From assembly GCF_014132355.1 (NCBI RefSeq), contig NZ_BLZO01000184.1, positions 1-64,000 of the forward strand: a stretch of DNA of 64,000 nucleotides, given 5' to 3'. A program made the translations under genes and the position numbers. Source of the stretch: Okeania sp. KiyG1 (GTDB lineage Bacteria > Cyanobacteriota > Cyanobacteriia > Cyanobacteriales > Microcoleaceae). The notes under the pieces are model-generated. The model saw only the letters and a list, made by a program, of their open reading frames with translations, did not search any database and was not told where the DNA came from. Shown piece after piece: positions 1 to 8,357 of this stretch (positions are counted from its first letter, which is position 1; every line of letters starts with the position of its first letter).

Positions 1-102
1 GGGAGTAGGGGAGTAGGGGAGTACGGGAGTAGGAGAGTAGAGAGTAGGGAGTAGGGGAGTAGGGGAGTAGGGGAGTAGGGGAGTAGGGGAGTAGGGGAAC
101 AA
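1..102. repeat. GGGAGTAG-type microsatellite
   Basis: About a dozen imperfect tandem copies of an 8-base unit (GGGAGTAG/GGGGAGTA). The same satellite recurs near 7376-7500, 49545-49615 and 59690-59745. No coding potential. It directly abuts an M1 element end. Confidence 0.9.
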
Positions 103-144
103 TTTTTGGGCTACTCTCCTGCCCAAAATGCGCTTCATGGATGA

Positions 145-240
145 GCATAAAGCAGCTCAAAACTAGGTACTTTTTCCAGAAGCTCACTCATGCTAAAACC
201 AATATCAGTCAATGCTTTGATATTTAATCAGTAAGCCCTA
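145..240. mobile_element. M1 element, right end only
   Basis: The stretch ending in TTTAATCAGTAAGCCCTA matches the right terminus of the M1 family seen complete at 7523-7979 and 23219-23506. Its left end is lost or replaced by the satellite at the window start. A TTTTAAC/TTTTGAC microsatellite follows at about 286-350. Non-coding, probably a non-autonomous (MITE-like) element. Confidence 0.5.
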
Positions 241-380
241 CCATAAATGTCGATCATTTCCCTAAAGCCTTAGCGATCAATACTTTTGACTTTTAACTTT
301 TAACTTTTAACTTTTAACTTTTGACTTTTGAATTTTGACTTTTGAATTTTAACTTCCGGGTAGTGGCAGTTGTAATTCTT

Positions 381-1487
381 TTAAAAAGATTTAGCAATAA
401 TAAACTCATTTTCCAATTGAGTTAAAAGAGATTCTGCTTCTGCTTTTGTTATGGTATCAGCTTTAGCTTTTTGTTCTAAAGTTGCAGAAATTTCAGCCAA
501 GCGCACTACTCCTAAATTGCCACAACTACCTTTCAAAGAATGAGCCCTTTCTATTAGTGCTTCTGTGGCAGAGTTATCGATCGCCTCTTTAATAGCTAGT
601 AACTGCTGTGGAGTATCTTCAAAAAACAAATCGATTAGTTCCGTTACAACATCTGCTTCGCCATCTATCTGTACTTCTTGGCGAATACTTTCAAGAACTT
701 CTAGCATCACAGAAGGAGAACTAGAAGCAGTCTCTACCTTTGGTGTAGGAGATGACAGAGGAGTAGTTTTTTCTACCTGTTGCAGTTGTGCAGTAGGAGT
801 TTTTTGGCCTATGATTATTTCTCCCCAATTTTCCAGTATTTCCTGTAGCTCTTCAACCTTAACTGGTTTACTCATATAATCATCCATACCCGTTTGCAGA
901 CAAATTTCGCGATCGCCATCCATAGCTCCCGCTGTCATGGCCACAATCGCAGGTCTGTTGTCTAACTCATGGCCATATCTGTCACAAATATGTTTTGTTG
1001 CTTCCAAACCATCCATTTCTGGCATTTGCACATCCATGAACACCAAGTCATAGGGTACTCTATCTATAGCCGTCAAAGCTTCCACACCATCACTAACCAC
1101 ATCAGGACGATAACCCATTCGTTCTAACATTGACAATGCAACTTTTTGATTCACTACATTATCTTCAGCTAGTAAAATTCTTAAAGGTAGGCGTGTCGCC
1201 AGATTGCTATCTGTCTTGAAAACGGCTTGACTTTTAATATTTACTACCTGATTAGCAAAAATCTCCATCAGTACCTTATATAATCGATCTGGCTTAATTG
1301 GCTTATTTAGACAAGCTTGTAAATTGCTTTTATCGCCTTTAGGACAACCGATAGAAGTTAACATCACTATTGGCAGTGTTTTTAGTAAAGGAAGCTTACG
1401 AATTTCAGCAGCTAAAGTTAGACCATCCATTTCCGGCATTTGCATATCTAAAATAGCCAGATCGAACTTCTTACCTTTCTTCAGCAA
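381..1487 (-). CDS. Hybrid histidine kinase, C-terminal part (REC-REC-Hpt)
   Basis: The 3' portion of the kinase that begins at 3187. It starts inside a first receiver domain (phospho-acceptor Asp near residue 14, LAILDMQMPEMDG). A second complete receiver lies at about 102-222 (LLAEDNVVNQK, acceptor Asp about 152, Lys in MSKP). It ends with an Hpt phosphotransfer domain at about 265-360 (AHSLKGSCGNLG, His about 316). Family knowledge: such REC/Hpt tails relay phosphate from the kinase core to other regulators. The apparent start is internal, because the reading frame continues upstream and joins the 1526-3187 frame if one base is added to the T5 run at 1536-1540. It is therefore unlikely to be an independent gene. 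A soluble response regulator/Hpt protein is the alternative. Confidence 0.85.
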   Translation of the reverse strand: MLKKGKKFDLAILDMQMPEMDGLTLAAEIRKLPLLKTLPIVMLTSIGCPKGDKSNLQACLNKPIKPDRLYKVLMEIFANQVVNIKSQAVFKTDSNLATRLPLRILLAEDNVVNQKVALSMLERMGYRPDVVSDGVEALTAIDRVPYDLVFMDVQMPEMDGLEATKHICDRYGHELDNRPAIVAMTAGAMDGDREICLQTGMDDYMSKPVKVEELQEILENWGEIIIGQKTPTAQLQQVEKTTPLSSPTPKVETASSSPSVMLEVLESIRQEVQIDGEADVVTELIDLFFEDTPQQLLAIKEAIDNSATEALIERAHSLKGSCGNLGVVRLAEISATLEQKAKADTITKAEAESLLTQLENEFIIAKSF

Positions 1488-1525
1488 CTCTAAAGCTTTT
1501 ACACTACTATCTACATCTGTAGATA

Positions 1526-3187
1526 TTATATTCCATTTTTATTTTGTATTTTTAGAATCAGCCGATTAGTAGGATTATCATCAACTATTAATACTTGTTT
1601 ACCATCAAGTTGAGGCTGAGGATTTTGATAAACTTTAGGAATGCTAGGAGCAGTTGTAGTTAAGATTGTGAAGTGAAAGGTTGAACCCACAGCCAAAAAA
1701 TTCGCAGAAGCAAAATTATCTTGATTTACCACCAAGGGATTTCCAGCAATATTACCTCCGCTTTCTGCCCACATTTGTCCGCCCATCATTTCGCATAGCT
1801 GCTTACTGATAACTAAGCCTAAACCTGTACCGCCATATTTACGAGTAGTTGAAGAATCTACTTGAGAAAAAGGCTGAAAAAGTCGCTCTAAACCTTCTAG
1901 TGGAATACCAATACCAGTATCTCTGACAGCAAAATGGATTTGGTAGGTGGGAGATAGAGAATTGTCTGAACCAACTTCTTCGGAATTAACATTTATTACT
2001 ACTTCTCCAGAGTGAGTAAATTTAACAGCATTACTGACTAAATTGACTAGAATTTGACGCAGCCGAGTTACATCACCCATAATTGTACAGGGAGTACAAT
2101 CGTCTATAATGTAGGCTAAGTCTAATGCTTTTTCTGTAGCTTGAGTCACTAGCAAATCTAGAGAAGATTCTACACATTCTCGGAGGTCAAAAGCTTGGCT
2201 TTCTAACTCTAACTTATCGGCATCAATTTTTGAGAAGTCGAGAATATCATTAATAATGACTAACAAGTTATCCCCACTACTGCGAATAATTTCCACAAAG
2301 TTTCGCTGTTGAGGACTTAGATTAGTATCTAGCAGCAAACCAGTCATCCCAATTACCCCATTCATTGGTGTGCGTATTTCGTGACTCATGTTGGCCACAA
2401 ATTCTGATTTCAGCTTGGCTATAGATTGAGCTTCCTTTAAGGCCGCATCTAATTCCTGATTTTTTTGTTCTAATTCTGCTGCTATGTTGGTTGTTTTTTC
2501 TTGAGATTTGGCCTTTTCTTCCAGGTAAACTTGAATTTGGTTGACTGCAGGTCTAAATACAAATAGTCCCTCTGATATTAGTAGTAATATTGCAGTTATT
2601 AACAATAAATTTTCGATTCGTCTGGCTTGCTGAATCTTTTGTCGGGCTTCAGTATCATATTGGAAGACAATTTGATTCATCAGTGGGAGAAAAAGGGCCT
2701 CATTTTTCAGAATGGTTTCTACAAAAGGGCTAGCATTTGCTTGTGGTGACTCTGAGTTGATGGTTACTAGCAAACCCTGAGCAGCGTTAACTATTGCTTG
2801 ATAATATTCTTCGATCTCCGCAAACATTTGTTTTACCTTGGGACTATTTTTATTACTGGGTAATTCTAGGTCTGAATCACCTTTCTGTAGTCCCTCATGG
2901 GAGGTTTGGAACACCTGGACAACATTTTCTAGTTCCTGTTGACGTTGTTTTCTGACTTTTGAGTTGGAACTATACTGGATAGCTAATGCTGTTTTGCTAA
3001 GTTTTTGACTCAACATTCGTTGACGACCTGCTATGTTAATTACCCGAGAACTGGTAAACTGATATCTTAGGGACCTTTCTACTAAAATTTGTTCAAATAT
3101 AAATAACCCAGCAATTACACTGAGTCCGACAATATAAAGTACCGTCAGGCGATGAGTTGGAAATGGCTTGCGTAGTTTTTGTGACAT
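1526..3187 (-). CDS. Hybrid sensor histidine kinase, N-terminal part (PilJ-type sensor, HisKA, HATPase)
   Basis: A membrane-bound sensor kinase. Order: membrane segment at about 14-31; a periplasmic PilJ/type IV pilus MCP-like helical domain ([15 protein letters not shown] near 51-65); a second membrane segment at about 194-211; a coiled coil at about 220-258; HisKA with the phospho-His in [10 protein letters not shown] (about 269); HATPase_c with DTGIGIP and GGTGLGL (about 424-457). It then enters a receiver domain ([12 protein letters not shown], about 531-542) and runs into a TAA at 1526-1528. Adding one A (coding strand) in the run at 1536-1540 restores the expected receiver and fuses it to 381-1487, giving a hybrid kinase of about 935 residues. 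Ligand unknown. The lesion may be genuine or a sequencing indel. Confidence 0.9.
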   Translation of the reverse strand: MSQKLRKPFPTHRLTVLYIVGLSVIAGLFIFEQILVERSLRYQFTSSRVINIAGRQRMLSQKLSKTALAIQYSSNSKVRKQRQQELENVVQVFQTSHEGLQKGDSDLELPSNKNSPKVKQMFAEIEEYYQAIVNAAQGLLVTINSESPQANASPFVETILKNEALFLPLMNQIVFQYDTEARQKIQQARRIENLLLITAILLLISEGLFVFRPAVNQIQVYLEEKAKSQEKTTNIAAELEQKNQELDAALKEAQSIAKLKSEFVANMSHEIRTPMNGVIGMTGLLLDTNLSPQQRNFVEIIRSSGDNLLVIINDILDFSKIDADKLELESQAFDLRECVESSLDLLVTQATEKALDLAYIIDDCTPCTIMGDVTRLRQILVNLVSNAVKFTHSGEVVINVNSEEVGSDNSLSPTYQIHFAVRDTGIGIPLEGLERLFQPFSQVDSSTTRKYGGTGLGLVISKQLCEMMGGQMWAESGGNIAGNPLVVNQDNFASANFLAVGSTFHFTILTTTAPSIPKVYQNPQPQLDGKQVLIVDDNPTNRLILKIQNKNGI

Positions 3188-3376
3188 TTTTTTATAGTTA
3201 TTGTTGTAGGGAATTTTATCTATACTTCACTGTTTGATAATGACAAGCACTGGGTTTTTATATCTAGATTTTATCTCAATTCAATAAGTGGACTAGACTA
3301 TATATGTATGTATATAGTTATGCCACTTTGGACTTTTGACCACAGCAAAGTGGCTGACTCACTAACTAAATAATTA

Positions 3377-4870
3377 ATGTTTATAACTGATTCTCAGCTA
3401 CTTTCTTATCAACGTTGTCCTAGAAAAGTATTTTTGGATACCTATGGAGATTTTACGCAACAAGATTCTCCTAGTGATTTTTTGCTGAAATTAATTAAAG
3501 ATAGTTCGGAATTTAGGTCGAGTATTATCAAGAATTATATTTATCAAAAGCCTGATTATCCTCGTGGAGATTTAATGGCAGGGGGAAAGGCTACTGAAGA
3601 ATTAATGGCAGCAGGTATTGATGTTATTTATCGGGGAATATTAATTATTCAAGAATCTTCAATCAATTCACTCCCACAAAATCAGACTATTAATTTTGTT
3701 AGCTATCCAGATTTATTGATTAAACAGCCTGGATATTCTCGATTTGGTGATTGGGTTTATATTCCTACAGATATTAAGTTAAGCAAACGTCCGAAATTAG
3801 AATATCAAATAGTTGCTACTTTTCATGCTCAAATATTAGCAAGTATTCAAGAAGTTTGGCCGGAAACTGCTTGGTTGATTCTCCGAAAGAAAGGGTTACA
3901 TAAGGTGAATTTAGAAAAGCGAATTGAGCAAATGCAGGAAACTATTTTTGAGTTAATTGCTATGTTGCAAAATTCTCTAGAACCAGAGGTATTTATTTCC
4001 CGTCAAAAATGTAATCTTTGTACCTGGTATAGTAGCTGTCATGCTGTTGCTGAAACTCAAAAACATTTATGTCTTTTGCCAGGAGTTACTTCTAATAGAT
4101 ATGCTGTGTTGAAGAGCTTGAATTTAACAACTTTAGAATCTTTGAGTCAAACTAATCCTGATGATTTAGAAAGTTACCCTGAATTTGTTGATGGAGTTGG
4201 AATACAAGTTGTCAAGCAAGCTCAATCTGTATGGGAAAATAAGGTGATTCTGAGAAATGAAACATTTGCTGAAGAAATAGATAGTGAAACTTTACCAATT
4301 AATTATTACAAATCAATTAAGCTCGTCAATGCTCCTGTAGAAATATACTTTGATATTGAAGCTCAACCAGATATTAATTTAGATTATTTACATGGTGTAT
4401 TAGTAGTTGATAAACGCCAAGATACCAAAAAATTTTATGTTCATTTAGCTGAAAATCCTTTAGATGAAGAATTGATTTGGTATCAATTTTTAGACTTAGT
4501 TTGGAAATATCCTATCGCTCCAATTTATCACTTCTGTGAATATGAAATTCAAACTGTAAGAAGATTAGCTCAACTTTATCAAACACCAGCTTATCTGTGG
4601 AAACCATTGTTGAAAAGATTTGTAGATATTCATAAAGTTGTTACTCAAACTATTATATTACCTGTAGAAAGTTATTCCCTCAAAAATATTGCTCGTTGGT
4701 TAGGTTTTGAATGGCGGAACCCCGAAGCTAATGGCGCTCAATCTGTTTGTTGGTATTCAGAATGGTTGAAAACAGGCGATCGCTCTTTGTTAGATGCAAT
4801 TATTATTTACAATGAAGATGATTGTTATGCTACTTATTATATTAAAGAATGGCTATTTCAATTGTTATAA
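3377..4870 (+). CDS. TM0106-type RecB-like / RNase H-like putative nuclease
   Basis: A 497-residue protein resembling the TM0106 family. The N-terminal half is Cas4/RecB-like with a conserved early Cys (YQRCPRK, about 14) and a Cys cluster CNLCTWYSSC (about 214-223), a pattern that in Cas4/AddB proteins binds an Fe-S cluster. The C-terminal half looks like a DEDD-type RNase H-fold exonuclease: IYFDIEAQ near 318 and YNEDDC near 480. Family function is inferred to be DNA processing or repair; the substrate is unknown. It is a single gene, divergent from the kinase with a gap of about 190 bp. The last 20 codons form one end of a 290-bp tandem repeat that continues downstream to about 5640, with fragments of this 3' end copied in it. 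Confidence 0.85.
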   Translation: MFITDSQLLSYQRCPRKVFLDTYGDFTQQDSPSDFLLKLIKDSSEFRSSIIKNYIYQKPDYPRGDLMAGGKATEELMAAGIDVIYRGILIIQESSINSLPQNQTINFVSYPDLLIKQPGYSRFGDWVYIPTDIKLSKRPKLEYQIVATFHAQILASIQEVWPETAWLILRKKGLHKVNLEKRIEQMQETIFELIAMLQNSLEPEVFISRQKCNLCTWYSSCHAVAETQKHLCLLPGVTSNRYAVLKSLNLTTLESLSQTNPDDLESYPEFVDGVGIQVVKQAQSVWENKVILRNETFAEEIDSETLPINYYKSIKLVNAPVEIYFDIEAQPDINLDYLHGVLVVDKRQDTKKFYVHLAENPLDEELIWYQFLDLVWKYPIAPIYHFCEYEIQTVRRLAQLYQTPAYLWKPLLKRFVDIHKVVTQTIILPVESYSLKNIARWLGFEWRNPEANGAQSVCWYSEWLKTGDRSLLDAIIIYNEDDCYATYYIKEWLFQLL

Positions 4871-5640
4871 GAAGGAAGAGGTAAGAAGGAAGAAGGAAGA
4901 AGTTAACAAGGAAAAAGTAATAAGCAATAAATAAGATACAAGAAGCTAACAATGAAGGAGTAAGAAGCAGTTATTCAATATTTTAGAATAAGGAAAAAGT
5001 AATCAGCAAGAAAGAATACAGAAGAAGCTAACAAGGAGGCAGAGAAGTAAGAAGGAAGAAGGAAGAAGGAAGAAGGAAAAAGTAATAAGCAATCAAGAAG
5101 ATGATTGTTATGCTACTTATTATATTAAAGAATGATTGTTACAATTTTTAGAAGGTTAAGAAGGAAGAAGGAAGAAGTTAACAAGGAAGAAGTTAACAAG
5201 GAAAAAGTAATAAGCAATAAATAAGATACAAGAAGCTAACAATGAAGGAGTAAGAAGCAGTTATTCAATATTTTAGAATAAGGAAAAAGTAATCAGCAAG
5301 AAAGAATACAGAAGAAGCTAACAAGGAGGCAAAGAAGTAAGAAGGAAGAAGGAAGAAGGAAGAAGGAAAAAGTAATAAGCAATCAAGAAGATGATTGTTA
5401 TGCTACTTATTATATTAAAGAATGATTGTTACAATTTTTAGAAGGTTAAGAAGGAAGAAGGAAGAAGTTAACAAGGAAGAAGTTAACAAGGAAAAAGTAA
5501 TAAGCAATAAATAAGATACAAGAAGCTAACAATGAAGGAGTAAGAAGCAGTTATTCAATATTTTAGAATAAGGAAAAAGTAATCAGCAAGAAAGAATACA
5601 GAAGAAGCTAACAAGGAGGCAAAGAAGTAAGAAGGAATTA
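4813..5640. repeat. 290-bp tandem repeat carrying the nuclease gene's 3' end (about 2.8 copies)
   Basis: The sequence ATGATTGTTATGCTACTTAT from the nuclease gene (4818) reappears at 5101 and 5391. The block AGAAGCTAACAATGAAGGAG occurs at 4941, 5231 and 5521, a period of 290 bp. The units also hold GAAGGAAGAAG microsatellite. Copies of the gene tail carry deletions (AAAGAATGATTG instead of AAAGAATGGC) and are not coding. This is a tandem duplication of a gene end plus intergenic DNA. Confidence 0.9.
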
Positions 5641-6255
5641 TTCATAATCAAGAAAAAACAAGGTGAAAAAAGATCGTGTTATTTATATCAATAGTAAATA
5701 ATATCAGTTTGAGAGATGTTTGCTACAAATCTCTTTTCCTAGCTCCGGTGTTCCCTGTTCCCTTTATTCATCACTAAGAAAAAAGAAGGTGAGGAAAGTA
5801 TTATATTATCTATATCTATATCAATAGAAAATAATACCAGTTTGATAAATGTTTGCTACGAATTCCTGTTCTCTCCTCAGAAGGAAGAAGGAATAAGGAA
5901 GAAGCTAAGAAGGAAAAACCAATTATTCATAATTAAGAATAAGGAAAGTGAGAAAGTATTATGTTATCTATATAAATAGAAAATAATACCAGTTTGATAA
6001 ATGTTTGCTACGAATTCCTGTTCCCTATAACTAGAGTTTAGTAACATTTTTTTCAAATTGGTATAAAGTGGTATTTTTCTATCTTAATAGTAATGCTAAA
6101 GCATATAAAAAAAATTACAATTCTACCAGGCATGAGGTACACCTGTCGCGGGCAAGATGTCCGCACTGGGAACGTTTAATTGTTAATATCTGTACTTCAT
6201 ATACCACCGAATCTGCTGTAACATTTTCCTCACAATCAAAATCAGACTGCTATAT
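5641..6255. other. Intergenic region with M2-type elements, no convincing gene
   Basis: Three related left ends (about 5702, 5831, 5985) share CAGTTTGA-AATGTTTGCTAC, the M2 terminus. Only the third has a matching inverted right end. At 6128-6172 lies a short palindromic dispersed motif (GGTACACCTGTCGCGGGCAAG) that recurs near 40200. An open frame at 6068-6259 overlaps these repeats and has no recognisable features. Confidence 0.6.
5987..6063. mobile_element. M2 miniature inverted-repeat element (77 bp)
   Basis: The left end TACCAGTTTGATAAATGTT and the right end, read on the minus strand TACCAATTTGAAAAAAATGTT, form terminal inverted repeats of about 25 bp around a core of about 25 bp. A second M2 copy lies at 20533-20651. 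Too short to encode a protein; probably mobilised in trans, or a stable hairpin. Confidence 0.6.
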
Positions 6256-7389
6256 ATGAAAATATTTAAACATAGAACTTATAAATACCTAATTATTACC
6301 TTAATTACTTGTTTTATTATTGCTGTAATTACAGGCAGAATAATTAATTCGGCCACTCAAACAACTACTCCTCAAGTCACTTTTTTAGGAGAGGTAAATT
6401 TTCCCACAAGATTAGAATTTAAAAATACAGAAGTTGGTGGGCTTTCTGCCATAACTTACAATCCAGAAAAACAAAATTATTACGCAATTTCTGATGACCG
6501 TAGTAGCAAAGCACCAGCTCGATTTTATACTCTGAAAATTGACCTACAGCAAGATGAAATTTCAGAGGAAACAGTAACTTTTACAGATGTCACAACTTTA
6601 TTAAATGACACAGGTAAACCATTTCCCGCTTTGAGTATTGACCCAGAAGGAATTACTTTTACAGGAGAGACTTTATTTATTTCCTCTGAAGGAGATAGGG
6701 AACGTCAAATACAACCATTTATTAGAGAATTTTCTCTCACAGGTAAACAACTACAAAATTTGCCTATACCTGAAAAAATTCTCATAGAATCAAACAGTGG
6801 AGTTAGAAATAATCTTGCTCTTGAAAGTTTAACTATTACTCCTAGTCAAAAATATCTCTTCACCGCTACAGAAAATGCTTTAGTTCAAGATGGCGAAGAA
6901 GCAACTTTTAGTATGGGTAGCTACTGTCGAATTATACGGTATGATTTAGCTCAAGGTCAGCCAGAAACAGAATTTATATATATCACAGAACCTATTGCTA
7001 CTAATTCTAATAATGTAGGTGGTTTTAGTACCAATGGTTTAGTAGATTTACTTGCGTTAGATGATACTCATCTCTTAAGTTTAGAACGGTCTTTTTCCCT
7101 AGAAACAGGAAATGTAATTAAACTTTTTCAAATAGATTTATCAGGCACAGATAATATTCAAAATATTGAAGGCTTAAATAATCAAATTACTGATATTTCT
7201 CCAGTGCAAAAAAAATTACTCTTAGATTTCAGCACTCTAGAAATAGTCTTAGACAATATTGAAGGTATAACTTTTGGCCCAGACTTGGCAGACGGTCAGC
7301 GATCGCTCATCCTAGTTAGCGATAATAATTTTAACCCTCTACAAGTTACTCAGATTCTGATTTTTAGCTATTTAGGGAGTAGGAAGTAG
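6256..7389 (+). CDS. Esterase-like activity of phytase family protein
   Basis: A 377-residue probable exported or membrane-anchored protein. It has a positively charged N-terminus followed by a hydrophobic stretch at about 12-27 (signal peptide or anchor). The body matches the phytase-like (beta-propeller) family: GGLSAITYNPEKQNYYAISDD near 63-83, DPEGITFTGETLFISSEGD near 128-146, and LEGITFGPD-like GIRNN/NIEGITFGPDL motifs further on. Family members are predicted extracytoplasmic esterases; the substrate is not determinable here. The start ATG overlaps the region of dispersed palindromes and no strong ribosome site is seen. The last residues (LGSRK) and the stop codon are encoded by the GGGAGTAG microsatellite, so the native C-terminus may have been replaced. 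Confidence 0.85.
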   Translation: MKIFKHRTYKYLIITLITCFIIAVITGRIINSATQTTTPQVTFLGEVNFPTRLEFKNTEVGGLSAITYNPEKQNYYAISDDRSSKAPARFYTLKIDLQQDEISEETVTFTDVTTLLNDTGKPFPALSIDPEGITFTGETLFISSEGDRERQIQPFIREFSLTGKQLQNLPIPEKILIESNSGVRNNLALESLTITPSQKYLFTATENALVQDGEEATFSMGSYCRIIRYDLAQGQPETEFIYITEPIATNSNNVGGFSTNGLVDLLALDDTHLLSLERSFSLETGNVIKLFQIDLSGTDNIQNIEGLNNQITDISPVQKKLLLDFSTLEIVLDNIEGITFGPDLADGQRSLILVSDNNFNPLQVTQILIFSYLGSRK

Positions 7390-7500
7390 GGAGTAGGGGA
7401 GTGGGGGAGTGGGGAGTGGGGGAGTAGGGAGTAGGGAGTAGAGGAGTAGGGGAGTAGGGGAGTAGGGGAGGGAGTAGGGGAGTAGGGGAGTAGGGGAGTA
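7376..7500. repeat. GGGAGTAG-type microsatellite overlapping a stop codon
   Basis: Tandem GGGAGTAG/GGGGAGTG units begin inside the last codons of the phytase-like gene and supply its TAG stop. It is the same satellite as at the window start. Confidence 0.9.
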
Positions 7501-7522
7501 GTTAGGAGAAACGAGAAATTAA

Positions 7523-7979
7523 TTAGGGCTTACCGATCTAATCTAAAAGCATTGACATATAAAGATTTTAGCCTTTTTGAGGTCAAAAAAAGTGTGCCTG
7601 TTTCAGCTCTTCATGCTCAAAAAGGAGCGTATTTTAGGCGAGATTTGGGCAGAAACATCAAAGGACAATTTTTACTCCTACCTCCTCTATAATTCCCATT
7701 TTTCCTGTCTCCTGTCTCTTTTTTCATGTCTCCTGTCTTCCCCTCCTGGGAGGGGTTAGGGTGGGTTGTCTCCTACCCTTACCCATAAGACTTTTTCAGC
7801 AAACCCTAATTAGGAGATAGTCGGATATATTTGTCGAACGTGATTTTTCTGCTATCCCCCCTGTCTTTGATATGCTAAGTTTTTGAGGGTTTTCTGTTGA
7901 AAACCAGGCACTTTTTTGTACCGAAAAAGACTGAATCCTTTATATGTCAGTGCTTTTAGATTATATCGGTAAGCCTTAA
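7523..7979. mobile_element. M1 element with long inverted ends (457 bp)
   Basis: The left end TTAGGGCTTACCGAT and the right end (minus strand TTAAGGCTTACCGAT) begin inverted repeats of about 75 bp that both contain TCTAAAAGCA-TGACATATAAAG. A second M1-type end (GACTTTTTCAGCAAACCCTAA, about 7790-7810) lies inside, suggesting one element nested in or recombined with another. The interior carries microsatellite and no transposase. This is the best-preserved copy of a family found at least six times in the window. Confidence 0.7.
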
Positions 7980-8072
7980 ATAGAGCCAAAATGGGTTCTG
8001 TAGAAAAAAATTTACAGAAAAGCTTGACAAATCAAAAGAAAAACCACATAATAGTAAAAGGCTAAAAAATAA

Positions 8073-8146
8073 GGGACTGTAGTTCAACTGGTTAGAGCAC
8101 CGCCCTGTCACGGCGGAAGTTGCGGGTTCGAGCCCCGTCAGTCCCG
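8073..8146 (+). tRNA. tRNA-Asp (GTC)
   Basis: The 7-bp acceptor stem GGGACTG/CAGTCCC, an anticodon stem CCGCC/GGCGG with loop CTGTCAC giving anticodon GTC at 8107-8109, a T-arm with GTTCGAG, and discriminator G fit tRNA-Asp. CCA is not encoded. It lies about 210 bp upstream of gltX on the same strand. Confidence 0.97.
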
Positions 8147-8357
8147 TAGATAAACAACTTTAACCTCAGAATGCTTAAAATGATACGAACAGTAACTACT
8201 GTTTGGTGAAACTCTATATTTTATGGTAAAAGTAGGGAATCAGATAAGCATAAAAATTATAGATTTTAATATCACTCTGGTAAAATAGAAATTTTATCAA
8301 ATTGAACCAGAATGCATAACAAAATCTAAAAACAAAAAAACAAAATCAAACATTGAT

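Noticed and set aside
6068-6259. 63-residue open frame before the phytase-like gene
   Set aside because: Built over an M2 end and a dispersed palindrome; no conserved features and it runs into the next start.
7577-7759. 60-residue open frame
   Set aside because: Lies wholly inside the M1 element and its CTCCTGT satellite.
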